The translations under genes were made by a program, and so were the position numbers. DNA of 44,356 nt from a virus, in the IMG/VR virus record IMGVR_UViG_3300048924_000073, positions 1-44,356 of that record. One strand, written 5' to 3'. The notes under the pieces were generated by a model. It was not told the DNA's origin and ran no database searches. It saw only the letters and a program-made list of their open reading frames with translations. Shown piece by piece: positions 36,801 to 44,356 of this stretch. How positions within the stretch are numbered: position 1 is the first letter of the stretch; every line of letters starts with the position of its first letter.

Positions 36801-39800
36801 GAAGCTGGACCGTGCAGTGCTGGCAGCCACCTACGGTGATGGGCTCCTGGACAAGATGGGCCGGGTGTACGCGAGGAAGGGCGGCACGCACCCCGACGAG
36901 GCAGCGGCGCTGCTGGGCTTCAGTTCTGGCGACGAGCTGGTGCAGGGCCTGTGGACCGTGCGCCAGACCCTGGCAGGTGTGGGCGCCGAGGCTGACGCCC
37001 GCATGCAGGCACGGCATGGTGAGCCGATGACCGACGGAACCTTGCCGCAGCGGGCGCTGGATGCGGTCCATGGCAGCCGCAAGATCCAGCTGCTGGAACG
37101 AGAGCTGGGTGTGCTGGCGGACCTGGCGCGTGAGCCGCGGCCGAACCGGCGCGAGTTGAAGGCAGTGGCCGAGGCAGTTCTATCCACGAAGACGGCGCGC
37201 CAGATCCGTCCGAACGAGTACCTGGTCGCCGAACGCAAGGCGGCGCGCGCGGCGGCACAGGCAGCGACGAAAGGCCGGTACGGCGAGGCGCTGCAGGCGA
37301 AGCGGCAGCAGGCTTTGAACGCGGTGCTCTTCGCTGAGGCCCGGGCGGTGCAGCAGGAGGTCGAGTCCAAGGTCGGTCTCATTCGCCGGCAGATGACCCC
37401 GAAGGCGCGCGAGCGGCTGGGCAAGGCCGGCGCCGACTACCTGGAGGCCATGGACACCATCGCCGACAGCTACGAGTTCCGCGACGTTTCCGGCCGCACG
37501 GTGGCCCGCCGGCAGAGCCTGCGGCAATGGGTGGAAGCACGGCAGGCCGAGGATGACCTGACCGCGATCAGTGACGCACTGCTGGCCAGGGTGGAAGCGG
37601 AGAGCGTGACCAACTACGCCGATCTGCCGATCACCGAGTTCCGCGAGCTGCACGACGCGGTGACCAACATCGCGCGCTTGGCCAAGCTGAAGAACCAGCT
37701 GCTGGGCAACAAGGATCAACGCGATTGGGAGAGCGCGCAGGCGGAGCTGGCCGGCGCAATCCGTGGCGCGATCGCCGAAGGTAAGCCGTTGCCCCTGTCC
37801 GATGCAGACCTGACCGCGATGCAGAAAGTGGGTGCGACCTACACCGGCCTGATGGACTGGGTGCTTCGCCCGGAGACCGTTGTGGAATGGCTGGATGGCG
37901 GCGAGACGGGGCCGTGGCATGACTTCCTCTGGAACCAGGCAGAGGCCGCCCAGCAGCAGCGGATCGAGCTGCGCAATCGCGTCGGCGGAATGCTGGAGCA
38001 GACCATGAAGGCGCTGACGCCGGCGCAGCGGGCGGACCTGAATCGCCTGGTGTACGTGCCCAGCCTCGGCCGGTCGCTGTCCAAGAACACCATCGTGGCG
38101 ATGGCGCTCAACCTCGGCAACGCCGGTAACCGCGACAAACTGATGCGTGGCGGGTTCATTGGCAAGAACGCCGAGGTGGTCCAGTTCACCCCGCAGAACA
38201 TCGCGGAAATGTTGGGCCACCTCACCACGGCCGATGCGCAGATGGTGCAGGGCATCTGGGATGCGGTGAACAGCCTGTGGCCAGACATCGTGGAGCAGCA
38301 GCGCCGGCTGTCCGGTGTCGCGCCGGAGCAGGTCGAGCCGATGCCGCTGATGTTCACCGCTGCCGATGGCTCGATGGTCAGCCTGCGCGGCGGTTACTAC
38401 CCCGCGGTGTACGACCCCCGTGCCGGCGCTGGCGGCGTCAAGCAGGCGCGCGCGGCGGAGGAACAGATCATGGGCGGCACCTTCAGCCGTGCCATGACCA
38501 GCAAGGGGCACACGAAAGAACGCACTGAGTACGCGGCGCCGATGCTGCTGGACTACCACCGCGTGCTGTCGCGCCACCTCAATGACGTGATCACTGACGT
38601 GTCGCACCGCGGCTACGTGAAGCAGGCGCTGCGTGTGCTGGAGGACCAGGAACTGAAGAACCTGATCCAGCAGCGGCTGTCGGAGGGGGCATATCACGCC
38701 CTTTACGGCAGCGTGAAGAATGCTGTGCGCGGCGCGTCCGTTTCCGAGCCGGGCTCAAGCATGGCCGAGAAGATTGGTGATGCTGTGCTGACGAACACCG
38801 CAGTGGCCGCGCTGGGTTTCCGGCTGCCGCTGGTTTTCGCCAACACCGTGGTGGCGCCTATCCAGGCGGCTGCCCGCGTCGATCCGAAGTATCTGGCCAC
38901 CGGCTATGCGGCGTACTACCGCGGCCCGAGCAAGATGACGGAGATGATCCACTCGCTGTCGCCCTTCATGGAGGAGCGCGCCAACTCCCTGGATTCGTCC
39001 TACCAGGTGGTGCTGGGCAAGCTGTCGGGGAAGCGCGGCATCCGCGCGGCAGCCATGAAGATGGCCATGGAGGTCCACCGCTGGACGGTGCCGCTGGCCG
39101 AACGAGCCATCTGGCTGGGGCGGTACCAGCAGGCTCAGGCGCAGGGCGTCAGCATCGACGAGGCCGTTCGCCTGGCCGACAAGTCGATCCGCACCACCCA
39201 GCAGGCTGGCGCGCCGAAGGATCTCAGCGCCGCCGAGCGCGATCCCCGCTACAAGTGGGTCCGCATGTTCATCGGCCCGATGATCATCATGAACAACCGT
39301 CTGCAGGAATCTGGCCTGCGCGGCCTGTACCTGGGGCGCGTCCAGTCCCCGGCCCGGGCGCTGGGCACCTGGTTGTCGGCCGGCGTGCTCTCCAATGCGG
39401 TGTTCGAGCTGCTGATGATGCGTGGCCCGGATGGTGGCGACGACGACGAGAAGGGCTGGGACGACTGGAGCGCCTGGCTCGCACGCAAGACTCTGCTGTT
39501 CCCGTTCCAGACGATCCCACTGCTGCGCGATGTAGCCGGCGGCATCGACGCGGCGATCGAGGGGAAGCCCAGCATGGGGCGTCCAAATCCGATCGTGGAC
39601 GCCGGTGTCGCGCTGGCCAAGTTCGGCCAGGCCGCATGGAAGGAGGGCAGGGACTGGGTTGCCGACGACGACGAGCCGGATGCGGAGAAGCTGATCAAGA
39701 CCGGCGTGCGCGCTGCTGGTCCGCTGACCGGCATCCCCAGCAACCAGATGCTGACCACCGGCGAGTACCTGTACGACGTGGGCACTGGCCAGTACACCCC

Positions 39801-39861
39801 CGACAACCCAGCGGAGGCGGCGGCGTACCTGATGTACCGCCGACCCAAGGACAAGCAGTAA
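33868..39861 (+). CDS. Giant polyvalent internal virion protein with HEXXH motif
   Basis: The 1997-aa protein starts with GTG at 33868 (AAGGAG seven nt upstream, GTGA overlap). Near the middle lies STFLHESGHFFLEVYRD with H759-E-S-G-H763, a zinc-metalloprotease signature, followed by EQFARGFEAYLGEGKAP...FSQFKQWILGIYRSL. That block is familiar from large polyvalent proteins of phages and conjugative elements. Hydrophobic Gly/Ala stretches near residues 210-250 and 315-345 could meet membranes; long helices and an Arg-rich region follow, and the C-terminal part (WARMFIGPM-like, LLFPFQTIPLLRDVAGG) recalls core proteins. Probably ejected with DNA; the protease may process virion or host targets. 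Confidence 0.85.
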   Translation: MIDNVLEGFDELSDEIETTRQVTLRSAYTGTGQKPEEAARANRLSDQLGQPFGVVAANLGDYEQDARRLEIDEAGRQSPHVGDFLADPRRMALSSDEAPKLATYANALVTGEARATAEPNILEQVIGGVISGWQRGKANALSLLPDGPAVMDPATGRLTTDRSAEEAALRADQERKAQAADVTSASTDRGFQAFDRANQAGSFGGAVRELASGGTDTLGAIAVTLGQSIGMGAPGLALTASTGGGSRVVTAASAGTGSGLTEFGASIADAMQDAKVDPTDAYAVGQFLRDPQKMAAAREKAAKRGVAIGVFDALTAGVAGHFINNARRSASSAVLRTGAEAGVQLAGGAAGEATAQLLTEERLKWGDIIMEGLAEVPTGAVEVHANYRAAKASGQVRWINERLGQVMDSGDANERLRAATELAADLKLGERSPEDMKALTAQVAGDDARVYLDAEQAQTLFQSAPQVLQDMVGGESALAEQLATGQVVIPMAEWMAAVPRLPNRDEILRNARTTAEGLSPAELETLDIDAMARELGVPLDAPAPDAAAASARAQVQQSVMAQLVGTDRYTPAQAESQAQLWGAMFGRLGEVTGQDPVALYERYAAGIEAAEAPAEGAEAQPRTLMQRGMDALRSLFGRPQVATDGRGQQTIEREGNAYVQRAGQWLLADDQGQARDFLTLDQARIEAERTGGEIVQDDPIEGQRQTWSVALPETAAREVLAGDILFQGGAAPRGQIQIGPDRAMQISLFKGADLSTFLHESGHFFLEVYRDVATAEDAAPQLRSDLDALLKWFGVESADQIGVDQHEQFARGFEAYLGEGKAPTPELQSVFSQFKQWILGIYRSLQNLDVELTDEVRGVFDRMLASQEEIEAAQARVGFEPIARDLAEAQALGMTERQFADYQAQVAAAREQAEADLMAQLQEADARARERWWKDELGTIRSEVEAEVEATPIVRAYRVLTGRKEAGGEPVPEQLQGMKLDRAVLAATYGDGLLDKMGRVYARKGGTHPDEAAALLGFSSGDELVQGLWTVRQTLAGVGAEADARMQARHGEPMTDGTLPQRALDAVHGSRKIQLLERELGVLADLAREPRPNRRELKAVAEAVLSTKTARQIRPNEYLVAERKAARAAAQAATKGRYGEALQAKRQQALNAVLFAEARAVQQEVESKVGLIRRQMTPKARERLGKAGADYLEAMDTIADSYEFRDVSGRTVARRQSLRQWVEARQAEDDLTAISDALLARVEAESVTNYADLPITEFRELHDAVTNIARLAKLKNQLLGNKDQRDWESAQAELAGAIRGAIAEGKPLPLSDADLTAMQKVGATYTGLMDWVLRPETVVEWLDGGETGPWHDFLWNQAEAAQQQRIELRNRVGGMLEQTMKALTPAQRADLNRLVYVPSLGRSLSKNTIVAMALNLGNAGNRDKLMRGGFIGKNAEVVQFTPQNIAEMLGHLTTADAQMVQGIWDAVNSLWPDIVEQQRRLSGVAPEQVEPMPLMFTAADGSMVSLRGGYYPAVYDPRAGAGGVKQARAAEEQIMGGTFSRAMTSKGHTKERTEYAAPMLLDYHRVLSRHLNDVITDVSHRGYVKQALRVLEDQELKNLIQQRLSEGAYHALYGSVKNAVRGASVSEPGSSMAEKIGDAVLTNTAVAALGFRLPLVFANTVVAPIQAAARVDPKYLATGYAAYYRGPSKMTEMIHSLSPFMEERANSLDSSYQVVLGKLSGKRGIRAAAMKMAMEVHRWTVPLAERAIWLGRYQQAQAQGVSIDEAVRLADKSIRTTQQAGAPKDLSAAERDPRYKWVRMFIGPMIIMNNRLQESGLRGLYLGRVQSPARALGTWLSAGVLSNAVFELLMMRGPDGGDDDEKGWDDWSAWLARKTLLFPFQTIPLLRDVAGGIDAAIEGKPSMGRPNPIVDAGVALAKFGQAAWKEGRDWVADDDEPDAEKLIKTGVRAAGPLTGIPSNQMLTTGEYLYDVGTGQYTPDNPAEAAAYLMYRRPKDKQ

Positions 39862-39873
39862 TTGACCACGCCG

Positions 39874-39897
39874 AGCCCCGCACCTGCGGGGCTTCTT
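39874..39897 (+). terminator. Terminator after the giant gene
   Basis: An 8-bp stem AGCCCCGC/GCGGGGCT with a 4-nt loop, followed by TTCTT. It separates internal proteins from the tail-fibre genes, so the latter may depend on antitermination or have reduced expression. Confidence 0.75.
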
Positions 39898-39918
39898 CAT
39901 TCTGGAGCCGATGCACCC

Positions 39919-41457
39919 ATGACCATTTCCGCCAACGATCGCCGCAAGACCTACGTGGGGAACGGCGTCGCTACCGCCTTCAACGGTCCGCGGGCGTTCC
40001 TTTCAAGCCATATCCAGGTGTTTACCGGCACCCACCCCGTGTACAACCTGGTGCCGCCATCGCAATACACGGTGACCAAGCTTCGCGCGAACGTCAGCAC
40101 GATCACCTTCAACACCGCGCCGGCGCTGAACCTCGACATCCTGATCCTGCGCACGGTCCCGCTGGACCAGCCGGCCGACATCACCAACCAAGGCGCGTTC
40201 CTGCCCGAGATCCACGAAGACGCGTTCGACTACCGGGTGATGCAGCTGCAGCAGCTGCTCGACAACGGCATGCAGCTGGTGCTCGATCCGGTGACCGGTG
40301 AGTTCGTCTGGGACGCCAGGGGCAACCGGATCGTCAACGTTGGGGATGCCACGGCCGACGCGGACGCCGTCAATCGCCGCACGGTCCTGCTGCTGATCGA
40401 GCAGATCCAGAACGGCGGCGGCACCATCGGGGTCGCGCCGAGGTTCTGGACGTTCGAAGGCGACGGCGAGGTCACGGACTTCCCGCTACCTGGCGCAGAC
40501 GTGCTGGATCCCCTGTTCTACGACACGGCGGTGGAGACCGCTGCAGGATCCAACGTCTATCCGGTGTCCAAACCGGGCATCGAAGGCGCCTTCACCATCG
40601 TTGCTGGCGCGCTCGGCGCACCGCCGGCCATCCGCTTCAACCCGCCGCTGGGCGATGGCGTGCGCGGCTTTACCACCCTGCGTGGCTACGCACGCCCATG
40701 GATCGGCCAGCCGCCGGTCTACACCGTCGCCCCCCGCATCGTGAGCGTGAGCGTCAGCACCACCGTGGATGGCGGCTCGCACAACACTCTGATCTTGGCC
40801 AACTCGGCCACCCCGATCACCATCACCATTCGCAAGAACACCGGCGGCAGTGTCGACTGGAAGGAGGGGCAGTTCTTTTCCGTGCTGCAGCTGGGCGACG
40901 GCGCCGTGACGCTGGCGATCCAGGACGGGACGGGGCAGCTGAATATCCCGGTGAGCTTCCAGGCCAAGTGCCGCGGGCCTCGCAGCATCATCAGCGCTAC
41001 CTGCATCGCCCCGGATGCCGACGCCTGGGTGGCCGCCGGCGACCTGCTACGCATCGCGGCATCCCCCGATCTGCAATCGTTCGACCTGATCGACCGATCC
41101 GTGAACATCGGAAGCTCCATTTCAACTGGTACCGGCAAAGACAGTCTGGTCATGCCCTACGGCATGCTGCTGGATCCGGTGGCCAGCGGCGGCATCTACG
41201 CCACACTGTCAGTTGCTCAGGCTACGGGTGTGGTCCTGACGGTGGACGTGAACCGCAACGGCACCAGTATCCTGTCGACCAAGCTGACCTTCGACAACAA
41301 CGAGCGCAGCACGCTCACTGCGGCCATCCCCCCGGTCTATGAGGTTGGCGGCAACATCCTGGCCAAGGGCGACGAAATCACCATCGACGTAGACCAGGTC
41401 GGGAATGCGCTGGCCAAGGGGCTACGGGTGTACCTGGTCGGGCAGAGGGCGAACTGA
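39919..41457 (+). CDS. Tail fibre protein with T7-type N-terminal domain
   Basis: The 512-aa protein starts NDRRKTYVGNGVATAFNGPRAFLSSHIQVF, then LVPPSQYTVTKLRANVSTITFNTAPALNLDILILRTVPLDQPADITNQGAFLPEIHEDAFDYRVMQLQQL, the T7 gp17-like anchor that attaches to the tail. The later part is beta-rich (VSVSVSTTVDGGSHNTLILANSATPITITIRKNTGG) and may form a trimeric shaft. Start at 39919 matches the domain start; the frame is open from 39862. Overlap-free junction to the propeller protein. Confidence 0.88.
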   Translation: MTISANDRRKTYVGNGVATAFNGPRAFLSSHIQVFTGTHPVYNLVPPSQYTVTKLRANVSTITFNTAPALNLDILILRTVPLDQPADITNQGAFLPEIHEDAFDYRVMQLQQLLDNGMQLVLDPVTGEFVWDARGNRIVNVGDATADADAVNRRTVLLLIEQIQNGGGTIGVAPRFWTFEGDGEVTDFPLPGADVLDPLFYDTAVETAAGSNVYPVSKPGIEGAFTIVAGALGAPPAIRFNPPLGDGVRGFTTLRGYARPWIGQPPVYTVAPRIVSVSVSTTVDGGSHNTLILANSATPITITIRKNTGGSVDWKEGQFFSVLQLGDGAVTLAIQDGTGQLNIPVSFQAKCRGPRSIISATCIAPDADAWVAAGDLLRIAASPDLQSFDLIDRSVNIGSSISTGTGKDSLVMPYGMLLDPVASGGIYATLSVAQATGVVLTVDVNRNGTSILSTKLTFDNNERSTLTAAIPPVYEVGGNILAKGDEITIDVDQVGNALAKGLRVYLVGQRAN

Positions 41458-41458
41458 C

Positions 41459-43258
41459 ATGGTCGCGCGCATCTACGATCGCCCGGACCTGGATCAGGAC
41501 GTCTACCAGCCCGCGCTGTACGTCAACGGCCGGTTTGCCCGTGCCAAGCCTTCGCTGGCCTACGAGGGCCGGCTGCAGATTCGGAACAGCATCGGTGGCT
41601 GCAGCGTGCTGCAGATTGGCGGCGACAAGCTGCCCGAAGGCTCGCAGCTGCTGGTCGACCAGCTCACGAAGGAGGTAGTCGTTGCGTGGCCGGCTTACCA
41701 GACTGCGCAGGCCCCTATCGCCAACCCCGGCTTTGAGGACGGGCCGACTGGCTGGGTGACTGGACCGGGCTGGGTGATCGCAACCGAGAACCCGCCAACT
41801 GGCCAATGGGCTGCCGGCTACAACAACAACCCCGGGCAGTCCCGCATTTCCAGCGCATCCCGCTACAGCGTTCAGGTGGGCCAGGTGACGAGTGCCAAGT
41901 GCGATGTACGGCAGGGCGCGTCGTCGGAAGGCAATGCCGGCGCCTCGGTCATGCTCGAATACCGGAACGCTGCTGGCGAGGTGATCCACACGGTCGAGGG
42001 TAATCAGGTGCTGTCGGCCAGCAAGAACCGCGTGTACCCGTCGTCGGTGTTCGGCGCTGCTCCGCCTGGGGCCGCAACTATCAACGTGGCGGGTAACGGC
42101 ATCCGGTATCGCGAGAACAAGATTCTCTTTGTCGACAACTTCGAATGGGATCACACGGTCCCTTCGGCGGGTATCAACTTCGAAACGGTCCTGAATGTCG
42201 TTCTAAGGGTCAACGACTCCATCGGGCGCTCGTTCGTGTGGAGCGGCCAGATTATGGTTGCAGCCCGGCCGGTGGCCTACAGGGTGTTCGCCTCTTCCAT
42301 CAGCAACGTCCTCAACTCGTTGAGCTACCGCCATGCGGCAAACGCATTGGATCGGCTTGGCTATCCTGAAAATGCCACGACCTCGAACCAGCGACTGATC
42401 GGCGTTGCGGATGACGGATCTATCGCCGCAACCACCTACGCAACGACCCCGCAGCTGGCTGTGTACCCGGTGAGTCAGGATGGCATCTTCGGTGCCCCGT
42501 TCGCGGCGCCCGTCCCGCCACTCACTGAGCAATGTGAGTGCGTGGCCTTCTCCCGGTCGGGAGCGGCGATGGTTGTAGGCCACGGCAATGCTCCCTACCT
42601 GCGCGCGCATGCGGTGAGTCCGGCAGGGATCGGCGCGGCCTACCCTGCGCCAGCTACGGCGCTGACCAGCCGGGTCATGTTCGCGCAGTTCAATCCCGCG
42701 GGTGATGTTCTGTACCTGGTGCAGCAGTCGCCGCCCTTCCTCGTTGCGTACCGGTGGGACGACGTGAACGGCCTTGGCGCTCGGTTGAATAGCCCGGCCC
42801 TCACGACGCCATCGGCGGTACAGGCCATTTCCATCAACGAGTCAGGAACGCACCTTGCTGCAATTTGCGGTGCCTCCCCGTCCTGCCACATCTACAAGAT
42901 CGGCCCGGACGGGTTCGAGGATCGGATTGCCGCCTTCGGCCAAAATGCGCAGGGCATGGTCGCCTTGTCCGACGCCGCGCGGGCGGTCGTGTTCGGCAGT
43001 TCGTTCATGCAGCAGATGCACCTCTACCTGTGGGATCCTGCCAATGGCGTCGGCGCTGCATACCCCGTCCCCCCTGCGATAGGCGCAGGAACCCTCGCGC
43101 GGGGCGTTTCGTTCTCGCGTGACGGGTTGGTCCTCTACGTTGGTGTTACCAGCACTCTGGGTGTCCTGACCTATGAGTGGACACCTGGCGTCGGCACCAC
43201 GCGTGGGCCGGTGCAGTGGGGAACCACGTCCTCGCAGCAGACCATCCCGATCGACTGA
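41459..43258 (+). CDS. Tail protein with beta-propeller domain, candidate receptor-binding protein
   Basis: The 599-aa product has an N-terminal attachment part (about 1-80), a carbohydrate-binding-like beta sandwich (about 85-230: IANPGFEDGPTGWV...SRYSVQVGQ...NAGASVMLEYRNAAGEVI) and, from about residue 315, six repeats of the form V-x-F-S-x-x-G-x-x-L-x-V...L-x-A-Y-x-W...G-x-G-x-x-Y-x-x-P typical of WD40- or lactonase-type propellers. Last structural gene, so a likely host-range determinant. GAGGGCG precedes the ATG. No DGR target features are visible. Confidence 0.82.
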   Translation: MVARIYDRPDLDQDVYQPALYVNGRFARAKPSLAYEGRLQIRNSIGGCSVLQIGGDKLPEGSQLLVDQLTKEVVVAWPAYQTAQAPIANPGFEDGPTGWVTGPGWVIATENPPTGQWAAGYNNNPGQSRISSASRYSVQVGQVTSAKCDVRQGASSEGNAGASVMLEYRNAAGEVIHTVEGNQVLSASKNRVYPSSVFGAAPPGAATINVAGNGIRYRENKILFVDNFEWDHTVPSAGINFETVLNVVLRVNDSIGRSFVWSGQIMVAARPVAYRVFASSISNVLNSLSYRHAANALDRLGYPENATTSNQRLIGVADDGSIAATTYATTPQLAVYPVSQDGIFGAPFAAPVPPLTEQCECVAFSRSGAAMVVGHGNAPYLRAHAVSPAGIGAAYPAPATALTSRVMFAQFNPAGDVLYLVQQSPPFLVAYRWDDVNGLGARLNSPALTTPSAVQAISINESGTHLAAICGASPSCHIYKIGPDGFEDRIAAFGQNAQGMVALSDAARAVVFGSSFMQQMHLYLWDPANGVGAAYPVPPAIGAGTLARGVSFSRDGLVLYVGVTSTLGVLTYEWTPGVGTTRGPVQWGTTSSQQTIPID

Positions 43259-43264
43259 AACGGC

Positions 43265-43290
43265 GGGGGCGACCCAGACTCGCCCCCTCT
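43265..43290 (+). terminator. Terminator-like hairpin at the end of the late operon
   Basis: An 8-bp stem GGGGGCGA/TCGCCCCC with a 7-nt loop, followed by TCTGCTTT. It lies between the convergent propeller and SRAP genes and ends the late transcript. Confidence 0.65.
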
Positions 43291-43293
43291 GCT

Positions 43294-43959
43294 TTACTCG
43301 ACCGGCTGCAGCAGGTCTTCTCGATTGTTCCGCGGCGTGTTCACCGCGCGGCTGACGCGGTAGGCCTCCATGGCCTGGGTCTCGCTGGCGAGCAGCATGG
43401 CCATGGCATTGTCCGGGCTGGCGGCCATCCACTCATCGATCTGGCCGGCCTGGAGCCATACCGGCATGCGGTCGTGGATGTCGGCCGAAACGCCGCTGCT
43501 GTCGCCGGTGATGATGGTGAAGGTGCCGAGGTTGCCGTCGGGCAGGAGCGGGCTGGTGTCCTCCCACAGGCCAGCGGCCAGCAGCGGCCTGGTGGCGTGG
43601 ATGAACCACGGGTCCTTCTTGCCGTCCTCGGTGCTCACCGACCACTCGTAGTAGCCGGCCATGGGGATCACGCACCGGCGCTTCTTGAACGCTGATCGGA
43701 AGGCCGGTTTGGTGGCCACAGTCTCGATCCGGGCGTTGATGGTCGAGCCCTGCAGGCCCTTGGCCTTCGCCCAGAACGGCAGCAGGCCCCACGCCAGCCG
43801 CGTCACCTGCCGGCCTTCGCCGCGGTCCAGGATCACCGACGCCCGCTGGGTCGGCGCCAGATTGAAGCTGGGTTGGATCTCGGCCAGGCCGGGGGCAAGG
43901 TCAGCCAGGCCCGGCTGGCCAAAGTCGACAACAGGGAGCTGGACGAATCGGCCGCACAT
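43294..43959 (-). CDS. SRAP-domain protein (YedK/HMCES family)
   Basis: The 221-aa protein carries all active-site marks of the family: C2 (free N-terminal Cys after Met removal), N75 in STINARIET, E105 in AGYYEW and H162 in DIHDRMPVWL. SRAP proteins form a covalent crosslink with abasic sites in single-stranded DNA and shield them. I begin at 43959 so that Cys follows Met; the open frame to 44145 would bury it. It is encoded opposite to the late genes, so it is probably expressed separately, as cargo protecting phage or host DNA from damage or base-removing defences. Confidence 0.93.
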   Translation of the reverse strand: MCGRFVQLPVVDFGQPGLADLAPGLAEIQPSFNLAPTQRASVILDRGEGRQVTRLAWGLLPFWAKAKGLQGSTINARIETVATKPAFRSAFKKRRCVIPMAGYYEWSVSTEDGKKDPWFIHATRPLLAAGLWEDTSPLLPDGNLGTFTIITGDSSGVSADIHDRMPVWLQAGQIDEWMAASPDNAMAMLLASETQAMEAYRVSRAVNTPRNNREDLLQPVE

Positions 43960-44002
43960 GGGCGGAGCGTAGCCCGGCCGGCCGTGCCCGGCGCGTGATC
44001 CA

Positions 44003-44022
44003 GAACGGTTCAGCCGGTGAAC
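44003..44022. repeat. Nested inverted repeats between SRAP and the rightmost gene
   Basis: GAAC-G-GTTC (44003-44011) overlaps GTTCA-GCCGG-TGAAC (44008-44022), so GAAC half-sites recur three times in the divergent intergenic stretch. A regulator could bind here; no known box is matched. Confidence 0.35.
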
Positions 44023-44069
44023 GATCCCTTGTCGCAGCCTTTGCGACCGCCGGCCGTATCCTTCCCGCC

Positions 44070-44356
44070 ATGCTTCCCATGCACGGCTATCAAGGTTTCC
44101 GCACCGCACCGCCACCCTCCGGCTGGGTCCAGCTGAGGGACACATGGGTGCTGTGGTGGAGTGGCCGGCAGATCGCCCAGGTTTCGCCGGCGAAGGAGCG
44201 CGGGGTGCGTGTGCACCTCGATGCCCGGAAGATGTGGCAGACCAAGGATGTATGGGCGGCGAGCGTCGACCAGGGCAAGCGCTACGCCGAGCGGTGGTGC
44301 GCGGCCAGGCTCTACCCAGAGATGCGGCTGCGAGCCGCTGTGGCTCGGATGGTGGA
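44070..44356 (+). CDS. Partial gene at the right edge, unknown function
   Basis: The open frame runs off the window after 95 codons without a stop. The ATG at 44079 is an alternative start. The product is Trp-rich and basic (GWVQLRDTWVLWWSGRQIAQVSPAKERGVRVHLDARKMWQTKDVWAASVDQGKRYAERWCAARL), the look of small phage proteins of about 100 aa that I have no function for. It is divergent from the SRAP gene and shows that the prophage, or its neighbour DNA, continues past 44356. Confidence 0.6.
   Translation, partial: MLPMHGYQGFRTAPPPSGWVQLRDTWVLWWSGRQIAQVSPAKERGVRVHLDARKMWQTKDVWAASVDQGKRYAERWCAARLYPEMRLRAAVARMV

Noticed and set aside
33721-37071. 1116-aa open frame on the minus strand
   Set aside because: Lies antisense within the giant virion gene; its His/Arg/Leu-rich composition is the usual shadow of GC-rich coding DNA and it has no domain.
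39862-43258. Diversity-generating retroelement as in BPP-1
   Set aside because: No reverse transcriptase, Avd-like gene or template/variable repeat pair in the window.
43960-44356. Right attachment site (repeat of the tRNA-Lys 3' end)
   Set aside because: The TTCGAATCCATCACGGCCC stretch of the tRNA was not found again; the site must lie beyond the window.
1-44356. CRISPR array or insertion sequence
   Set aside because: No regularly spaced direct repeats of 25-40 nt and no transposase or terminal inverted repeats seen.

Overview
The window is the left part and almost the whole body of an integrated temperate podophage (Bordetella BPP-1-like virion module with a lambdoid control and lysis plan) in a GC-rich proteobacterial chromosome. 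The protein style, high GC, TAGAAT-type -10 boxes and the tRNA-Lys insertion point fit a Xanthomonadaceae host such as Stenotrophomonas or Xanthomonas. That host is an inference; no host protein gene is visible. The first 126 bases and the tRNA-Lys (127-202) look like host DNA, and the phage starts at or inside the 3' end of that tRNA. The right attachment site is not in view, because the window ends inside a gene.

Left (early leftward) operon, minus strand, 9605 to 274: a promoter at 9647-9675, flanked by two repressor operators, reads through small DNA-binding and membrane proteins, two conserved unknown proteins, a Bet/RecT annealase with a YqaJ-type exonuclease, an HTH protein, a zinc-finger protein, a PAPS-reductase-family enzyme, a C5 cytosine DNA methyltransferase, a DUF4224 protein, a tyrosine integrase and a GIY-YIG protein. 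Most neighbours overlap by 4 nt (ATGA or GTGA), so this is one coupled transcript.

Immunity region, 9709-12450: a CI-like S24 repressor and an LprI-like secreted protein in the lambda rex position run leftward and end at a strong terminator. Three operators of consensus TACCCGCAGGTA separate cI from a YdaS-type Cro. A CII-like regulator follows, and one clear and one doubtful gene lie antisense between Cro and CII.

Replication and recombination, 12447-17293: a 30-aa ORF, an O-like initiator gene containing four 12-bp-phased AACGGTT iterons followed by an A+C-rich stretch (a lambda-style internal origin), a DnaB-like helicase, a DUF1367-like protein, a Ref-like nuclease, RusA, a small Cys protein and a Q-like antiterminator. 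Two lower-GC membrane-protein genes lie antisense here and share an identical 12-mer next to their ribosome-binding sites; the Pro/Ala-rich tail of one overlaps the Q gene by 194 bp.

Late region, 17664-43290: a candidate late promoter, two tandem terminators and a phage tRNA(CAU) with initiator-like features precede lambda R-type endolysin, holin candidates and Rz/Rz1 spanins. Then come terminase, two small Met-Cys proteins, portal, Bbp19, scaffold, major capsid, Bbp16 cement, staple, adaptor, a two-gene tail nozzle, T7 gp13-like and gp14-like internal proteins, a transglycosylase, a 1997-aa polyvalent protein with an HEXXH motif, a T7-type fibre, and a beta-propeller protein that is the best receptor-binding candidate. 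A reverse-strand SRAP (YedK/HMCES) protein and a partial unknown gene follow. I saw no reverse transcriptase or template repeat, so the BPP-1 diversity-generating retroelement appears absent.
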